From Desulfobacteraceae bacterium (GTDB lineage Bacteria; Desulfobacterota; DSM-4660; Desulfatiglandales; Desulfatiglandaceae), in contig JAUVRS010000218.1 in NCBI GenBank assembly GCA_030597505.1, forward strand, positions 1 to 5,026: DNA of 5,026 nucleotides. Direction: 5' to 3'. Positions 4,825 through 5,026 of the stretch are shown here, piece after piece. Position 1 is the stretch's first letter, and each line of letters starts with the position of its first letter. Below the pieces are notes generated by a model. That model searched no databases. It saw only the letters and a list, made by a program, of their open reading frames with translations, and had not been told where the DNA came from. The translations under genes were made by a program, and so were the position numbers.

Positions 4825-5026
4825 ATGTCTGAAAGATATTATCGCCTGGGGTGTGACATCGGCGGAACATTTACCGATTTTGTCCTTCTGGATGACCGGA
4901 CAGGCGAGATACGCATAAACAAGTGTCTTACCACACCCAGCGATCCTTCGGATGCGGTGGAAAATGGGATACGGGACCTTGAGAAAACGGTTCCGGGGTT
5001 TGTAAAGGAGCTGGATGAGGTCATCC
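4825..5026 (+). CDS. Hydantoinase/oxoprolinase-family subunit A (5' part only)
   Basis: The first 67 residues of a protein that continues past the right edge. The opening MSERYYRLGCDIGGTFTDFV contains the DIGGTFTD nucleotide-phosphate-binding loop (residues 11-18) that starts the hydantoinase A N-terminal domain, an ASKHA/actin-like ATPase fold. The following KCLTTPSDPSDAVENGI (33-49) also fits the family, which commonly has a 'K-x-x-T-T-P-x-D-P' stretch here. Members are ATP-dependent hydrolases or carboxylases: N-methylhydantoinase HyuA, 5-oxoprolinase, and the acetone or acetophenone carboxylase subunits. Which substrate applies cannot be told from this fragment. A HyuB-like partner would be expected downstream, outside the window. 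The start is set by AGGAGG 5 nt upstream, and a sigma-70-like promoter lies about 55-80 nt before the ATG. It is divergent from the ATPase gene and probably functionally unrelated to it. Confidence 0.9.
   Translation, partial: MSERYYRLGCDIGGTFTDFVLLDDRTGEIRINKCLTTPSDPSDAVENGIRDLEKTVPGFVKELDEVI

Noticed and set aside
4646..4870. Minus-strand open frame of 74 codons entering the hydantoinase-like gene
   Set aside because: Its start lies antisense in a well-supported gene and the product has no recognisable pattern.

Overview
The window reads as bacterial chromosome, most likely from a sulfate-reducing or syntrophic deltaproteobacterium (Desulfobacterota). This is inference. It rests on the two-subunit class I (Fe-S) fumarase, a stand-alone GspE/PilB-type ATPase, a DUF4124 protein, and a palindromic intergenic repeat of a kind I associate with that group. 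No ribosomal RNA or other strong taxonomic marker is present.

Layout. Positions 1-372 hold the 3' end of the class I fumarate hydratase alpha subunit. The complete beta subunit follows 11 nt later (384-941), so the pair is translationally close. Immediately after it, and overlapping its stop codon, is a ~145-bp imperfect palindrome (939-1084) flanked by short direct repeats. It looks like a small non-autonomous mobile element. Next on the + strand is an unrecognised membrane-anchored, mostly helical protein (1171-2040). It converges, 14 nt apart, on a minus-strand pair: a GspE/PilB/MshE-type secretion or pilus ATPase (4259-2502) followed downstream by a small DUF4124 membrane protein (2411-2055). 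A ~565-bp non-coding stretch (4260-4824) separates the ATPase gene from a divergent + strand gene for a hydantoinase/oxoprolinase-family subunit A, which runs off the right edge.

How they fit together. The fumarase subunits form one enzyme of the TCA or reductive TCA route, or of propionate/succinate metabolism. The ATPase would drive assembly of a type IV pilus or type II secretion pseudopilus. It carries two tandem MshEN-type 24-residue motifs, which suggests control by cyclic di-GMP. No pilin, platform protein, secretin or pre-pilin peptidase gene is visible, so its machine must be encoded elsewhere. The DUF4124 protein is probably co-transcribed with it. The hydantoinase-like gene is a separate transcription unit with a good candidate sigma-70 promoter.

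I see no CRISPR array, tRNA, rRNA, phage gene or recognisable defence system. The most unusual structure is the palindromic element and its nested direct repeats at the end of the fumarase operon. Second is an in-frame, stop-free leader with a CxxC motif between the ATPase and DUF4124 genes. I do not find convincing evidence of a wholly new biological system here.
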